A stretch of DNA of 64,000 nucleotides from Neoechinorhynchus agilis (Eukaryota > Acanthocephala), in contig CM121341.1 in the NCBI GenBank assembly GCA_051530055.1, positions 10,478,001 to 10,542,000 on the forward strand, given 5' to 3'. The number at the start of each line of letters is the position of its first letter. The stretch's first letter is position 1. The notes beneath the pieces are model-generated. The model did not search any database. It had not been told where the DNA came from and saw only the letters and a list, made by a program, of their open reading frames with translations. The translations under genes were made by a program, and so were the position numbers. Shown piece by piece: positions 12,011-24,835 of this stretch.

Positions 12011-15000
12011 TATAAGGCGAAAAATACCTACTGTTCTGATGTTCATATTCAGATCGTTAAAATAAAAATAATCAAGGGGCAAATAAGCTGAAAAATATCG
12101 TAAGTATTATTGCATGAACCACTAGCCATAGGGGTCAAATTCCTAAAACAACACATTTGCTCATTCAATTATCCAGGGCAGAAGCTACGGTACACAACAT
12201 CCCGGATTCGGCAGTGACCTATTCGAAACATTTGCATCGGAGAAAGGAGATGAGTCATTCGATATCTTTGTCTCCCAATCGATGTAGCATTTATGAATGA
12301 TAGTTGACACGTAGTCAATGTCTTTACTTCTGATTATTGCATGTTAAAACGCGAAGTTCTATAATTCTACGCGAAGGTTTGTGTGGCCTAAGAACGTACC
12401 TGCACCAATTTTTCCACTGATTATCTGACGGTCATGCCACCACTCGGAAGCGTTAATAACATGCGAGGTGGATTTGCGGTGCCGGTGGAGCAAGGGACGT
12501 GTCGTTATCCAATCTATAAATACCATTGCACCTTCAATCCACTCGGTTTTAGACATTTCGATGGAAGAACGAAAGCAGAATGCATGGACGAATTAATGGA
12601 AAGAACTAAGAGTTGAGGATTCGGACCAAGAGTCCTTCGATCGTATACAAGTAAATCCTAAGATGGTGATCGCTCGCTATCGGTCGATGGCGACAGAGGC
12701 CATAAAGTCAAAAAATAGGACATGATAAAAGATCTTATGTCTATTGCATCTGATTCGGTTTCAATCGTGATTGAAAAAAGTCATCAGGCGCTGTATTTTG
12801 AATTTGACGAAAGTTGGTAAAATTGTAAGCCTAACGCCGTTTTACATAGAGATTTTCAATGGTGATTTGCTAAAAGCGCTGGGTTTTATTTCTAAGGATT
12901 TCAGCGTTAATGTATAAAAAAAGGAATCGTTGTCGGAAATCAATTTTCTCGTTTTATACGTCGACCCCATTTATAGGCACATCATTGATAAATTCGTGGA
13001 ATATAAGTCAAGGAGGAAAGTAATGAACCTTCTATAAAATTTCGCCGCGACATTATTCGAGCATAGAAGTGTGTTAAAGAAGCTAGCATTTTACCGAAAC
13101 TTCGATCATTACCCAATGAATTTCATATAGAGAAGATGGTTAATGCATTGCACCAGCAAACGGTGAAGATTGATTGCAATGTTAGATGTTCTGATGCGAT
13201 ATTATCGCCGATCATGACGCTCGTACTAAACGCAACCACTAAGTAAAATCGAAATGATATAATCGACAGCATGGTTAATAAAGCGTTCCAAACAATTCGT
13301 ACCGAAGCGCACTTATGTTTGCAGCGCGTAGTTTTGCTGTCGATAAAAATTGCGCTCAGCAATAAAAGCTTTTTGAAAGATCCGGATCCTCCGGATGATA
13401 GAGGAGGAGGTATGTATGAAGCTATGGATGTATATAAAGAGGAGGTAAGTGCGAGTATGTGTGAGAAGGGAATCGGTCAATACGATCCTGCCGTTGTTTC
13501 CTCAAAGTTGCGTGAATGTCAGACAGTTAGATCTTCCATAGATCATTCCACCTTTTTTCCCTCCCACAATTCCTCTTCACAATCCATGAAAGGTTTCAAA
13601 CGACTTACCAGAAAAGAAGAATATATTATCAAAATTGTTAAAGAAGAATCGGGAGACCGTACTTTCTCATTCCTGACCAAGTCATTCTTCTCAAAGTTTC
13701 TTCTTACTAAAGGTTACGCTTCAAGAAACTACAATTTAAAAAGCTTTCTCAGCACCAAGTTTGCTTCTATGTTTGTTTCTTTGACATATTGGGTAAAGAG
13801 TTATTCTTGAAAATGCTCAAAGAGCTACATATTAAGTACGTTGATATGTCACGTAGAGTGACATTCCTTGTGTATGAGTCCGCACTGACCTTTCTCAGGA
13901 GGAATTTGCGGATATCCAAAAAGAATTCGGGATTTCTCCAATAAAATATATCAAGACATCCTAACTCTGAACCCCATGCCTTAATGTGCTCAGCTCCTCA
14001 AAATATCGCTGAAAAAATCTGTGGATCGCAAGCTTTGATTTTCTAAGAACGCTCATATTACTCATTGTTTGTTATTTTGACTTTTAAGACCGCGAAATTC
14101 CTCAAATATTTTATCGATAGTTCCACTGATTAGACACAATCTGCACTTCGAAATAGTAAGACATATTATAAAACTTCTATGTCTTACTGTCTGAACAATT
14201 TATAGGCTCAAAAAGTAAACTTAGTTACGATGTTAACTTTCTCAGATTGGATGATTACACAATAGGTAGATATTTTTCAATCTTGTATGCGAAATCGTTC
14301 GTTCCGCTAAGGTTGCCACTCCTTATATCCTGCAATTGATAACATCAGGTCAAGAAAATCGGCATTATTTGACAAAGCAACTGGGCACAAGATCATGAAT
14401 AATAAGGACATTGATTTCTCCAGTGTGCTCCTGAAAAGATGTGCTAAATCGATTGCAGCTAATAAAGAGCTTTGCCAATTGGTTGAACCTTTAATGAATC
14501 TAAATGTGGTACATACGTGTTTCCGGTCAAATAAGCCCAAAACTCTCATTGCAATCGCCGATTGTTTTGACAGGGTCGGACGTACTGCTAAAGAAGTATA
14601 TGAAATTCTCTAGCTAACATTTGGTAGTGAAAATCACAGCTAGAAGACGTGTTGGCTTGCACGGGAAAACACTGGAAAGGGTCCCATGGATGGACAGTTT
14701 CATACGACTTCAGTTCCTACAATCAGCACCATAAGATGGTAGAACTGAGTGTACTGGTCCAGCAATGAATACCTTGTGGCATATTGAAGATTATAATGGC
14801 ACTCAGCAGAATACTTGACTCGGAGACAACCAAATGAAAAACCAAGCGCTTAAATCCAAAGCGAACTCAACAAATCGCAGTGCACGAAAAGGATCGGAAC
14901 GATTGAAACGAATCGAAATTAGAAAAAAGCAGAAAAAACAACAACAAGGAGATTAACTGATTTCCGCATTTAAAAATATCACCGTAATTGCATGAAAAAA

Positions 15001-15825
15001 ATTGTAAGATTGATTATCCTTTTAATTGAACATTAATGACTCACACTTTAGGCAGTAGAAATGCTCGAGCTCATTTCAAGTCACTTGGAAGAGCACATCA
15101 ACGCCGTCGCGTAAAAATGGTGAAACGCAGCGCGCACTCGATTCGACGTTGAGAAAGGAAACATTGTAAATACGGAAGAAGCACGGTTTTATTTTTTAGC
15201 GTCAATCGTATAACGTCGACATATTTATTTACTTTACGTTTTATTTTCGCCAGAGAATCATCAACGTTTTTTAAAAAGATAGAATTTTTGAAAAAATCAA
15301 TCTTCTTTTAATTCTGATTTCGAATGTGTACGATTGATCAGAAAGCAGAAAGTACTACAAACTAAAGAAGTTTCCAAAAATTCGAATTGTTAGACTGAAT
15401 CACGCTGTTAAATTCTATTTTACCATTAATCTTGCGAAGAACTAAATTACCACTACCTCAAAATAAAAATTAAACGATTTTGGCATCTTGCTTACACCTC
15501 GCACTGCTATACTCATAGGAATTGACTTTATTTAAGTAACTTTGACTTCTTCAATGCTCGACGATGGACCAGCTTTTAAAGATCTTCTTTCAGTCGTGCA
15601 TCAATCGATTGCCAAATAATATTCCTTTTTTAGTAACTTTTATTTCTTAATAAGCTTGTTGAAGATATTTTTTGTTTTCCAGATTTTATTGCTACTCCTG
15701 ACCCATATGCTTTCCGCAACTTTCTCAAGTGTCTATTTATGACCGATTGTCGATAGTTATCGATTATTCTTCTCATGTGTATCACACAGCAATAGAAATG
15801 CAGGTTGGTGGTTCGTTTTCTTAGC
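12011..15825. other. 3.8 kb region without a recognised gene
   Basis: Several moderate frames occur: 12434-12616 (+), 13271-13810 (+, 179 codons, including SSQSMKGFKRLTRKEEYI) and 14395-14613 (+, 72 codons, with LVEPLMNLNVVHTCFRSN). A short lysine-rich frame at about 14834-14956 ends KKQKKQQQGD. None matches a family I can name, and I could not join them by convincing splice sites. They may be remains of a host gene or of an old transposon. The rest is AT-rich filler. Confidence 0.35.
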
Positions 15826-15829
15826 TAAC

Positions 15830-16195
15830 AATTGGGGTAAACACCTGATATATAACAATGAGGAGAATAAAAATTCAGATACTCGGCATACAAGAAGTAC
15901 GATGGAAAGGATGCAAGGCTAAATAACTGGGAGAAGGTTATAAACTAATTTATATTGGCGGAACAAGTGGTATAAACGGGATCTGTATTGTAATCGCTAA
16001 AGACCTAGTCGACGATGTAATGGAAGTGAAAAGAACAAGTGATCGAGTTATGGCGGTGAAGATAAACGTGAGTGGTGAAATCACGACAGTAGTGGCTGCA
16101 TACGCCCCTGCAGCGAGGAGGAGAAAGATGAATTTTGGCTCGATCTATCTGAATTGAGAAGGACTATGGGGGAACGATATGTTATAACCGGCGTC
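15830..16195 (+). mobile_element. RTE-type LINE endonuclease fragment
   Basis: The plus-strand translation reads ILGIQEVRWKGCK, then GTSGINGICIVIAKDLVDDV, SDRVMAVKINVSGE and VVAAYAPA. These are hallmarks of the RTE-clade apurinic endonuclease domain that opens such LINEs. The fragment stops abruptly at about 16195 and joins directly to the C-terminal reverse transcriptase tail of the same kind of element, so the whole polymerase core is missing. It is a deleted, inactive derivative. There is an in-frame stop early in the domain. Confidence 0.85.
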
Positions 16196-18237
16196 TGTCA
16201 AACAAGCTCAAAGGGCGCGCGCGTACAAAGCAGTGGTAAAACCCGCAATGGTATACGCAGCGGAGACTTGGGCTACAAAAGCGGAGGGCGTACAAAGATT
16301 GACCGTAAATGAAATGAGGATGCTGAGATGGTCAGCTGGAGTAACACACAGGGATAATATACCCAATGCCGAAATTAGATAAATGTTCGATGTCGAGCCG
16401 GTGCATTAAGTGATAGCCAAAAGAGGAATGCAATGGTTCCATCATGTGGAGCAACGAACGGAGGACGATCTGATATAGAGCGCTGGACCTACTGAAGCCA
16501 AGGGGAAGAGGAAACGGGGAAATGTCGGCGTGTGTAGTTGATAAAATAAACTTGTCAATATTCCATGGGCATCTCAAATTGATTCAGATGCTAAATGACA
16601 CAAGGAAACAATTAATTTATTTTATCTTCAACAGATTCGCACAATAATTCACGTCTCTGAGAATTTGTACTTTTTGTGTGGATGAAAATGCAGTTTCGGG
16701 AGCTGGTCAAGTGGCAAGAAAGATCAACATGCTAGATACATTCGTTAAATTTAATAAGTGTAATTTATTTAAGTGTTTATTAAATGTCGAATGACTACTT
16801 TTTTTTCACACGTAGAAAGCTGCCGTAGCCTAACGTCGTGATTTTCCTATTAGAATAATGTTCGATTTAACTAACGGAATCTCAATTATTACAGAAATCG
16901 CTTGCTGTCTTTTCACACTCTCTTTAATCAGAATATATAATCCGGCTAGCCATTACAAATACATGAACATGCTTCAATTTCAAGTTATATTTGTTTACGA
17001 ACGTTTTAAATGGAAAATTAACGCGATTTATATTTTCCTTTTTGACCCGTATATTGCCTTCCTGTGCGAGCACAAGCGTTGCAATGCGCCGGGGGCTTCC
17101 ATTATCCATCGGTTGACGATAAGAGCAAACCTCGTTTCCATTTGGATTCGCTTCTGAGATATTCTGAATTAGTAGAAGCAAACGAGGTCCACGCTTAAGA
17201 TTGACGTCAACATCCGGATCCATCATCATTATAGTGTAAAGAAGCCATAATGGTGAATTTCGAACCTCGAAAATCGAAATCCGTCATTATAATTTTGTAT
17301 TGGCATTCTGAGCAGCCTCCATTTCAAACCCAACATAGGGTTCACGTTTGATTTCTCCTGGTGAAATTACACTGGTGCATTGAACATTGCGATATCCACA
17401 ACGAATAAATACGCCGTTTGATCTATAAACGATCAAGGGATCACTTATGATCTTAAGTACTTCTTCCAAATGCTCGCTTTCATGTTTTTCTTTTTTACCA
17501 TTAGAGGTCCTATCTTTGTGGTCGTTTAATTTAGTAAGGACATAAATCGGTCCTCCAATGAACAGCTTTATTAAAGTACGCATTTAACACAAATAAACAC
17601 AAATTCTTGTTTAGAAAAATTGGGTTCGTTTTGGTTAGTCGGTTCCACCCATACCGGCATTTGTCATTTTCACTCAATACTTCTTTCACCGTAGTCTTTG
17701 TTCGTAAGAAGAATTGTTACTCACATTGACAGGCACAGTGTGAATCACTCGCAGACTCCTGAAACACCGAACTTATACTTGTGCGCAAAAATAGTGATAT
17801 GATTAAAATTATTGCTAATTGCCATTTGGAATTGAAAGATTTGGTTTCTGTGAATTTTGGTGCAACAACACCATCCGACATGAGTAATTTGTTAATCAAA
17901 AGTAAAAGGATTGTCAAACAAGCTCAAAGGGCGCGCGCGTACAAAGCAGTGGTAAAACCCGCAATGGTATACGCAGCGGAGACTTGGGCTACAAAAGCGG
18001 AGGGCGTACAAAGATTGACCGTAAATGAAATGAGGATGCTGAGATGGTCAGCTGGAGTAACACACAGGGATAATATACCCAATGCCGAGATTAGAATAAT
18101 GTTCGATGTCGAGCCGGTGCATTAAGTGATAGCCAAAAGAGGAATGCAATGGTTCCATCATGTGGAGCAACGAACGGAGGACGATCTGATATAGAGCGCT
18201 GGACCTACTGAAGCCAAGGGGAAGAGGAAACGGGGAA
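16196..18237. mobile_element. Composite unit, copy 2, in permuted order A-B-C-A
   Basis: Bases 16196-16717 repeat 7273-7793 (parts A and B). After three bases, 16721-18237 repeat 6082-7598 (parts C and A). Thus part A occurs twice here, and the order A-B-C-A is a circular permutation of the C-A-B order at 6.1-7.8 kb. Differences between the copies are a few single bases (for example tggcga/tggtga near 6613/17252), so the duplication is recent. The second A continues into the true RTE end at 18238, whereas both A-B junctions leave it at the same point. Confidence 0.85.
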
Positions 18238-18400
18238 GGCCGAAAAAAAGATGGAAAGATTGTGTTATGTATACGTAAGACGAGCGGATGAAGTTTTATT
18301 TTTGAAGACAAGGTGACAAAGCGACATCTCTAGTATGAGAGAAAGCTATAAGAAGTGTGTGTAAATCCAATGTTTTGGGAACCAATAATTCAGACAATGC
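18238..18400 (+). mobile_element. RTE-type LINE 3' end
   Basis: Continues part A with the canonical RTE C-terminal run KRKRGRPKKRWKDCVMYT followed by a stop, then 3' untranslated sequence. This is the only place in the window where the A segment has its original downstream sequence, so it marks the ancestral LINE end. The outer limit is approximate. Confidence 0.75.
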
Positions 18401-19550
18401 AACTTTTCGTGATAGAGCAACATTGTCAATCTACCTAATTTCTCTACCATAATTAATAAACCTCATCTTCTTCATGTTATATCTTTAAGACGTACCAAAT
18501 ATTGGTGAGTGCATATCGATGTATGCATCGCTCTTAAATTTATTCTCGTAAACCGGCCAGGATGCATGTACGCGTAGATCATTGAGCTTATAAAAACCGG
18601 AGAAATCAAGCAAGATTCATATTCAATCTTTCTACAAAAATCTGGCCAAGAAATGTGTGGTCGTGATTGGCGATAATGAGCATTCATTAGCAATGAATCA
18701 TTCCAATTAGATCCGTCTCCAAGCAATGCATCCTTTCATAAAAAATTTAAATTCAATCGAATTTAATAATTGTGGCTGTTATATTATAACGTATCAATCA
18801 AATTTTTTATTGAGTGGGAAATATTTATGCACTTGATTAAATGAACATCATTAACACCACCACTCTGGACCACACAGCTGCCGTCCTGATGTAACGGTCG
18901 AAAGGACGGAAAATGGCCCCTGAGAAACTCCTGCTTACCACCTTCATTAACTCGCGCTTCTGCTTGTTTCTTCACTTAAACATTCATAGCAGCATCCGCA
19001 TTGTGTCAACGCCTTGTTTTTATCAAAATGTTATTTTTTAAGCGCACGTGAAATATGAGAAAACTTCCATTAAAGAAGGAAACTTTAAACGAGAAGGAAA
19101 ATACGATTTTCATCCTTTGAATCACCCCTTCGCAGTCTTCATATAAAAGTGTTGAGAAGAAACCGCTTCCAAGACCAAAAACGAAATGGTTAAGTATTAA
19201 CATTCAGCCTGCGGAATAAATCCACAAGTAATAATAACACGTTTATTTGTTAGTTAAAAAAGCAAATGACCATGTATATTTGGGTCCACCGAACACTCGA
19301 ATTGCAGAAGAAATTGAAAGGTTGTGAGGTTGGGACCTTCCTCCGGTTCATGACAGTTTAAATTTTCTTGAAAAAATTAAATTTTCATGGCCAAACAGAT
19401 ATTGAACGTTGCTCGTTTTTGTGATAAAATTGTATTTGGTCGGACAGGGTATTTTCGGAAAGAGAATATACCCAAACGAACATAGTACTACAATAGGAAT
19501 CAGTAAAATAAATGTATAAAATGTTAAGTGTTTAGAAAGTCCATCAGGCG
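18401..19550. other. Region between the LINE remains and the satellite
   Basis: AT-rich. A minus-strand frame at 18472-18726 (84 codons, ISWPDFCRKIEYESCL) and others at 18784-18975 and 19348-19569 are open but match nothing I recognise, and they lack convincing splice context. No RNA gene was seen. Confidence 0.35.
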
Positions 19551-22500
19551 CACGCGACGCAATGGCCATCGTACTGCGTTGTTGATTACGCGCGTCGTGC
19601 GGTTGTTGTGTCTTTCATGCTCTCGACTTAAAAGGTCTTTAAATCCATTGTTGTAGGAGGCGTAACGCTGGTATTGTCTCTAATGCTTGTGACGCAATGG
19701 AGACTGTACTCCGTTGTTGATTTCGCGCGTTGCGCGGTTGTTGTGTTTCTTATGTTTTCGACGTGCGATCTCGCTACCTCCGTTGTTGATTACGGGCGTC
19801 GTGCTCTTGTTGTGTCTCTGATGCTTTCGAGGTGCGATATCGCTACCTCCGTTGTTGCTTACAAGCGTCGAGCTGTTGTTGTGTTTCTCATGCTTTCGAC
19901 GCAATGGGTCTCTTATTCCGTTGTTGTAGGATTCGTAACGCTGGTATTGTGTCCCTTATCCTTGCGACGCAATGGGGATTGTACTCTGTTGTTGATAACT
20001 CGTGTCGTACTGTTGTTGTGTTTCTCATGTATTCGACATACGATCTCACTACCTAAGTTGCTGATTACAAGCGTCGTGCGGTTGTTGTGTCTCTCATGCT
20101 CTCGACTTAAAAGGTCTTTAAATCCATTGTTGTAGGAGGCGTAACGCTGGTATTGTGTCTCTAATGCTTGCGACGCAATGGAGACGTACTCCGTTGTTGA
20201 TTTCGCGCATCGCACTGTTGTTGTGTTTCTTATGTTTTCGACGTGCGATCTCGCTACCTCCGTTGTTGATTACAAGCGTCGGCCTGTTGTTGTGTCTCTC
20301 ATGCTCTCGACTTAAAAGGTCTTTAAATTCATTGTTGTAGGAGGCATAACGCTGGTATTGTGTCTCTAATGCTTGCGACGCAATGGAGACTGTACTCCGT
20401 TGTTGATTTTGCGCGTTGTGCGGTTTTTGTCTCTCATGCTCTCGACTTAAAAGGTCTTTAAATCCATTGTTGTAGGAGGCGTAACGCTGGTATAGTGTCT
20501 CTAATGCTTGCGACGCAATGGAGACTGTACTCCGTTGTTGATTTCGCGCGTTGCGCGGTTGTTGTGTCTCTCATGCTCTCGACTTAAAAGGTCTTTAAAT
20601 CCATTGTTGTAGGAGGCGTAACGCTGGTATTGTCTCTAATGCTTGCGACGCAATGGAGACTGTACTCCGTTGTTGATTTCGCGCGTTGCGCGGTTGTTGT
20701 GTTTCCCATTTTTTCGACGCAATGGGTCTTTAAATCCGTTGTTGTAGGATTCGTAACGCTGGTTTTGTGTCTCTAATGCTTGCGACGCAATGGAGATTCT
20801 ACTCCGTTGTTGTCTTCGCGCGTCGTGCTGTTGTTGTGTTTCTCGTGTTTTTGACGTGCGATCTCGCTACCTCCGTTGTTGATTACAAGCGTCGTGCTGT
20901 TGTTGTGTTTCTCATGCCCTCGACGATCGATCTCGCAACCTCCGTTGTTGATTTCGCGCGTCGCGCTGTGTTTGTGTTTCTCATGTTTTCGACGTGCGAT
21001 CTCGCTACCTCCGTTGTTGATTACAAGCGTCGGCCTGTTGTTGTGTTTCTCGTGCTTTCGGCGCAATGGGTCTTTGAATCCGTTGTTGTAGGTTTCGTAA
21101 CGCTGGTATTGTGTTTCTAATGCTTGCGACGCAATGGAGATTCTACTCCGTTGTTGACTTCGCGCGTCGTGCAGTTCTTGTGTTTCTCGTGTTTTTGACG
21201 TGCGATCTCGCTACCTCCGTTGTTGACTACAAGCGTCGTGCTGTTGTTGTGTTTCTCATGCCTTCGACCTACGATCTCGCAACCTCCGTTGTTGATTTCG
21301 CGCGTCGCGCTGTTGTTGTGTTTCTTATGTTTTCGACGTGCGATCTCGCTACCTCCGTTGTTGATTACGGGCGTCGTGCTGTTGTTATGTCTCTGATGCT
21401 TTCGACGTGCGATCTCGCTACCTCCGTTGTTGCTTACAAGCGTCGAGCTGTTGATGTGTTTCTCATGCTTTCTTCGCAATGGGTCTCTTATTCCCTTGTT
21501 GTAGGATTCGTAACGCTGGTATTGTGTCCCTTATGCTTGCGACGCGATGGAGACTGTACCCCGTTGTTGATTACTCGCGTCGTACTGTTGTTGTGTTTCT
21601 CATGTTTTCGACGTACGATGTCACTACCTAATGTTGCTGATTACAAGCGTCGTGCTGTTGTTGTGTTTTTGTCATGCCCTCGACGTGCGATTTCGCAACC
21701 TCCGTTGTTGATTTCGCGCGTCGCGCTGTGGTTGTGTTTTTCATGTTTTCGACGTGCGATCTCGCTACCTCCGTTGTTGATTACAAGCATCGGCCTGTTG
21801 TTGTGTTTCTCGTGCTTTCGACGCAATGGGTCTTTAAATCCGTTGTTGTAGGATTCGTAACGCTGGTGTTGTGTCTCTAATGCTTGCGACGCAATGGAGA
21901 TTCTACTCCGTTGTTGACTTCGCGCGTCGTGCTGTTGTTGTGTTTGTCGTGTTTTTGACGTGCGATCTTGCAACCTCCGTTGTTGATTTCGCGCGTCGCA
22001 CTGTTGTTGTGTTTCTTATGTTTTCGACGTGCGATCTCGCTACCTCCGTTGTTGATTACAAGCGTCGGCCTGTTGTTGTGTCTCTCATGCTCTCGACTTA
22101 AAAGGTCTTTAAATTCATTGTTGTAGGAGGCATAACGCTGGTATTGTGTCTCTAATGCTTGCGACGCAATGGAGACTGTACTCCGTTGTTGATTTTGCGC
22201 GTTGCGCGGTTTTTGTCTCTCATGCTCTCGACTTAAAAGGTCTTTAAATCCATTGTTGTAGGAGGCGTAACGCTGGTATTGTGTCTCTAATGCTTGCGAC
22301 GCAATGGAGACTGTACTCCGTTGTTGATTTCGCGCGTTGCGCGGTTGTTGTGTCTCTCATGCTCTCGACTTAAAAGGTCTTTAAATCCATTGTTGTAGGA
22401 GGCGTAACGCTGGTATTGTGTCTCTAATGCTTGCGACGCAATGGAGACTGTACTCCGTTGTTGATTTCGCGCGTTGCGCGGTTGTTGTGTCTCTCATGCT

Positions 22501-24835
22501 CTCGACTTAAAAGGTCTTTAAATCCATTGTTGTAGGAGGCGAACGCTGGTATTGTGTCTCTAATGCTTGCGACGCAATGGAGACTGTACTCCGTTGTTGA
22601 TTTCGCGCGTTGCGCGGTTGTTGTGTTTCTTACGTTTTCGACGTGCGATCTCGCTACCTCCGTTGTTGATTACAAGCGTCGAGCTGTTGTTGTGTTTCTC
22701 ATGCTTTCGACGCAATGGGTCTCTTATTCCGTTGTTGTAGGATTCGTAACGCTGGTATTGTGTCCCTTATGCTTGCGACGCAATGGAGATTGTACTCCGT
22801 TGTTGATTACTCGCGTCGTGCTGTTGTTATGTTTCTCATGCCCTCGACGTACGATCTCGCAACCTCCGTTGTTGATTTCGCGCGTCGCGCTGTGTTTGTG
22901 TTTCTCATGTTTTCGACGTGCGATCTCGCTACCTCCGTTGTTGATTACAAGCGTCGGCCTGTTGTTGTGTTTCTCGTGCTTTCGGCGCAATGGGTCTTTG
23001 AATCCGTTGTTGTAGGTTTCGTAACGCTGGTATTGTGTCTCTAATGCTTGCGACGCAATGGAGATTCTACTCCGTTGTTGACTTCGCGCGTCGTGCTGTT
23101 CTTGTGTTTCTCGTGTTTTTGACGTGCGATCTCGCTACATCCGTTGTTGATTACAAGCGTCGTGCTGTTGTTGTGTTTCTCATGCCTTCGACCTACGATC
23201 TCGCAACCTCCGCTGTTGATTTCGCGCGTCGCGCTGTTGTTGTGTCTCTCATGCTCTCGACGTGCGATCGCTACCTCCGTTGTTGATTACGGGCGTCGTG
23301 CTGTGATTATGTCTCGATCTCGCAACCTCCGTTGTTGCTTACAAGCGTCGAGCTGTTGTTGTGTTTCTCATGCTTTCGACGCAATGGGTCTCTTATTCCT
23401 TTGTTGTAGGATTCGTAACGCTGGTATTGTGTCCCTTATGCTTGCGACGCGATGGAGATTGTACTCCGTTGTTGATTACTCGCGTCGTACTGTTGTTGTG
23501 TTTCTCATGTTTTCGACGTACGATCTCACTACCTAATGTTGCTGATTACAAGCGTCGTGCTGTTGTTGTGTTTCTCATGCCCGCGACGTGCGATTTCGCA
23601 ACCTCCGTTGTTGATTTCGCGCGTCGCGCTGTGGTTGTGTTTCTCATGTTTTCGACGTGCGATCTCGCTACCTCCGTTGTTGATTACAAGCGTCGGCCTG
23701 TTGTTGTGTTTCTCGTGCTTTCGACGCAATGGGTCTTTAAATCCGTTGTTGTAGGATTCGTAACGCTGGTGTTGTGTCTCTAATGCTTGCGACGCAATGG
23801 AGATTCTACTCCGTTGTTGACTTCGCGCGTCGTGCTGTTGTTGTGTTTCTCGTGTTTTTGACGTGCGATCTTGCAACCTCCGTTGTTGATTTCGCGCGTC
23901 GCGCTGTTGTTTTGTTTCTTATGTTTTCGACGTGCGATCTCGCTACCTCCGTTGTTTATTACGGGCGTCGTGCTGTTGTTGTGTCTCTGATGCTTTCGAC
24001 GTGCGATATCGCTACCTCCGTTGTTGCTTACAAGCGTCGAGCTGTTGTTGTGTTTCTCATGCTTTCGAAGCAATGGGTCTCTTATTCCGTTGTTGTTGGA
24101 TTCGTAACGCTGGTATTGTGTCCCTTATGCTTGCGACGCAATGGAGATTGTACTCTGTTGTTGATTACTCGCGTCGTACTATTGTTGTGTTTCTCATGTT
24201 TTCGGCATACGATCTCACTACCTAAGTTGCTGATTACAAGCGTCGTGCTGTTGTTGTGTTTCTCATGCCCTCGACGTACGATTTCGCAACCTCCGTTGTT
24301 GATTTCGCGCGTCGGGCTGTGGTTGTGTTTCTCGTGTTTTCGACGTGCGATCTCGCTACCTCCGTTGTTGATTACAAGCGTCGGCATGTTGTTGTGTTTC
24401 TCGTGCTTTCGACGCAATGGGTCTTTAAATCCGTTGTTGTAGGATTCGTAACGCTGGTATTGTGTCTCTAATGCTTGCGACGCAATGGAGATTGTACTCC
24501 GTTGTTGATTTCGCGCGTCGCATTGTTGTTGTGTTTCTTATGTTTTCGACGTGCGATCTCGCTACCTCCGTTGTTGATTACGGGCGTCGTGCTGTTGTTG
24601 TGTTTCTCATATTTTCGACGCAATGGGTCTTTAAATTCGTTGTTGTAGGAGGCGTTACGCTGGTATTTTGTCTCTAATGCTTGCGACGCAATGGAGATTG
24701 TACTCCGTTGTGTATTACTCGCGTCGTGCTGTTGTTGTGTTTCTCATGTTTTCGACGCACGATCTCGCTACCTCCGTTGTTGATTACAAGCGTCGTGCTG
24801 TTGTTGTGTTTCTGACGCTCGCGACGGTGTATTGT
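19551..24835. repeat. Satellite array of about 69-bp monomers with higher-order structure
   Basis: About 5.3 kb of tandem monomers near 69 bp, roughly 76 copies. A typical monomer has ctcgctacctccgttgttga, then a variable ttacaagcgtcg or tttcgcgcgtcg block, then ctgttgttgtgtttctcatg. A second type carries gtaggattcgtaacgctgg. Monomer types follow a repeating order: blocks recur with an offset of about 1.92 kb (20,770-21,850 matches 22,700-23,780). A shorter dimeric 137-bp phase occurs at 22.2-22.54 kb. Because 69 is a multiple of three, long frames stay open on both strands (23-residue repeats such as SVVDYKRRAVVVFLMFSTC). These are by-products of the period, not evidence for a protein. GC content is well above the flanks. 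Confidence 0.93.

Noticed and set aside
14100-14620. Possible hAT-type transposase trace (DSSTD-like word, then an open frame)
   Set aside because: Only one short word fits, and no other transposase motif or terminal repeat could be found.
19551-24835. CRISPR-like array
   Set aside because: There are no unique spacers between constant repeats. It is a continuous satellite in a eukaryotic genome.
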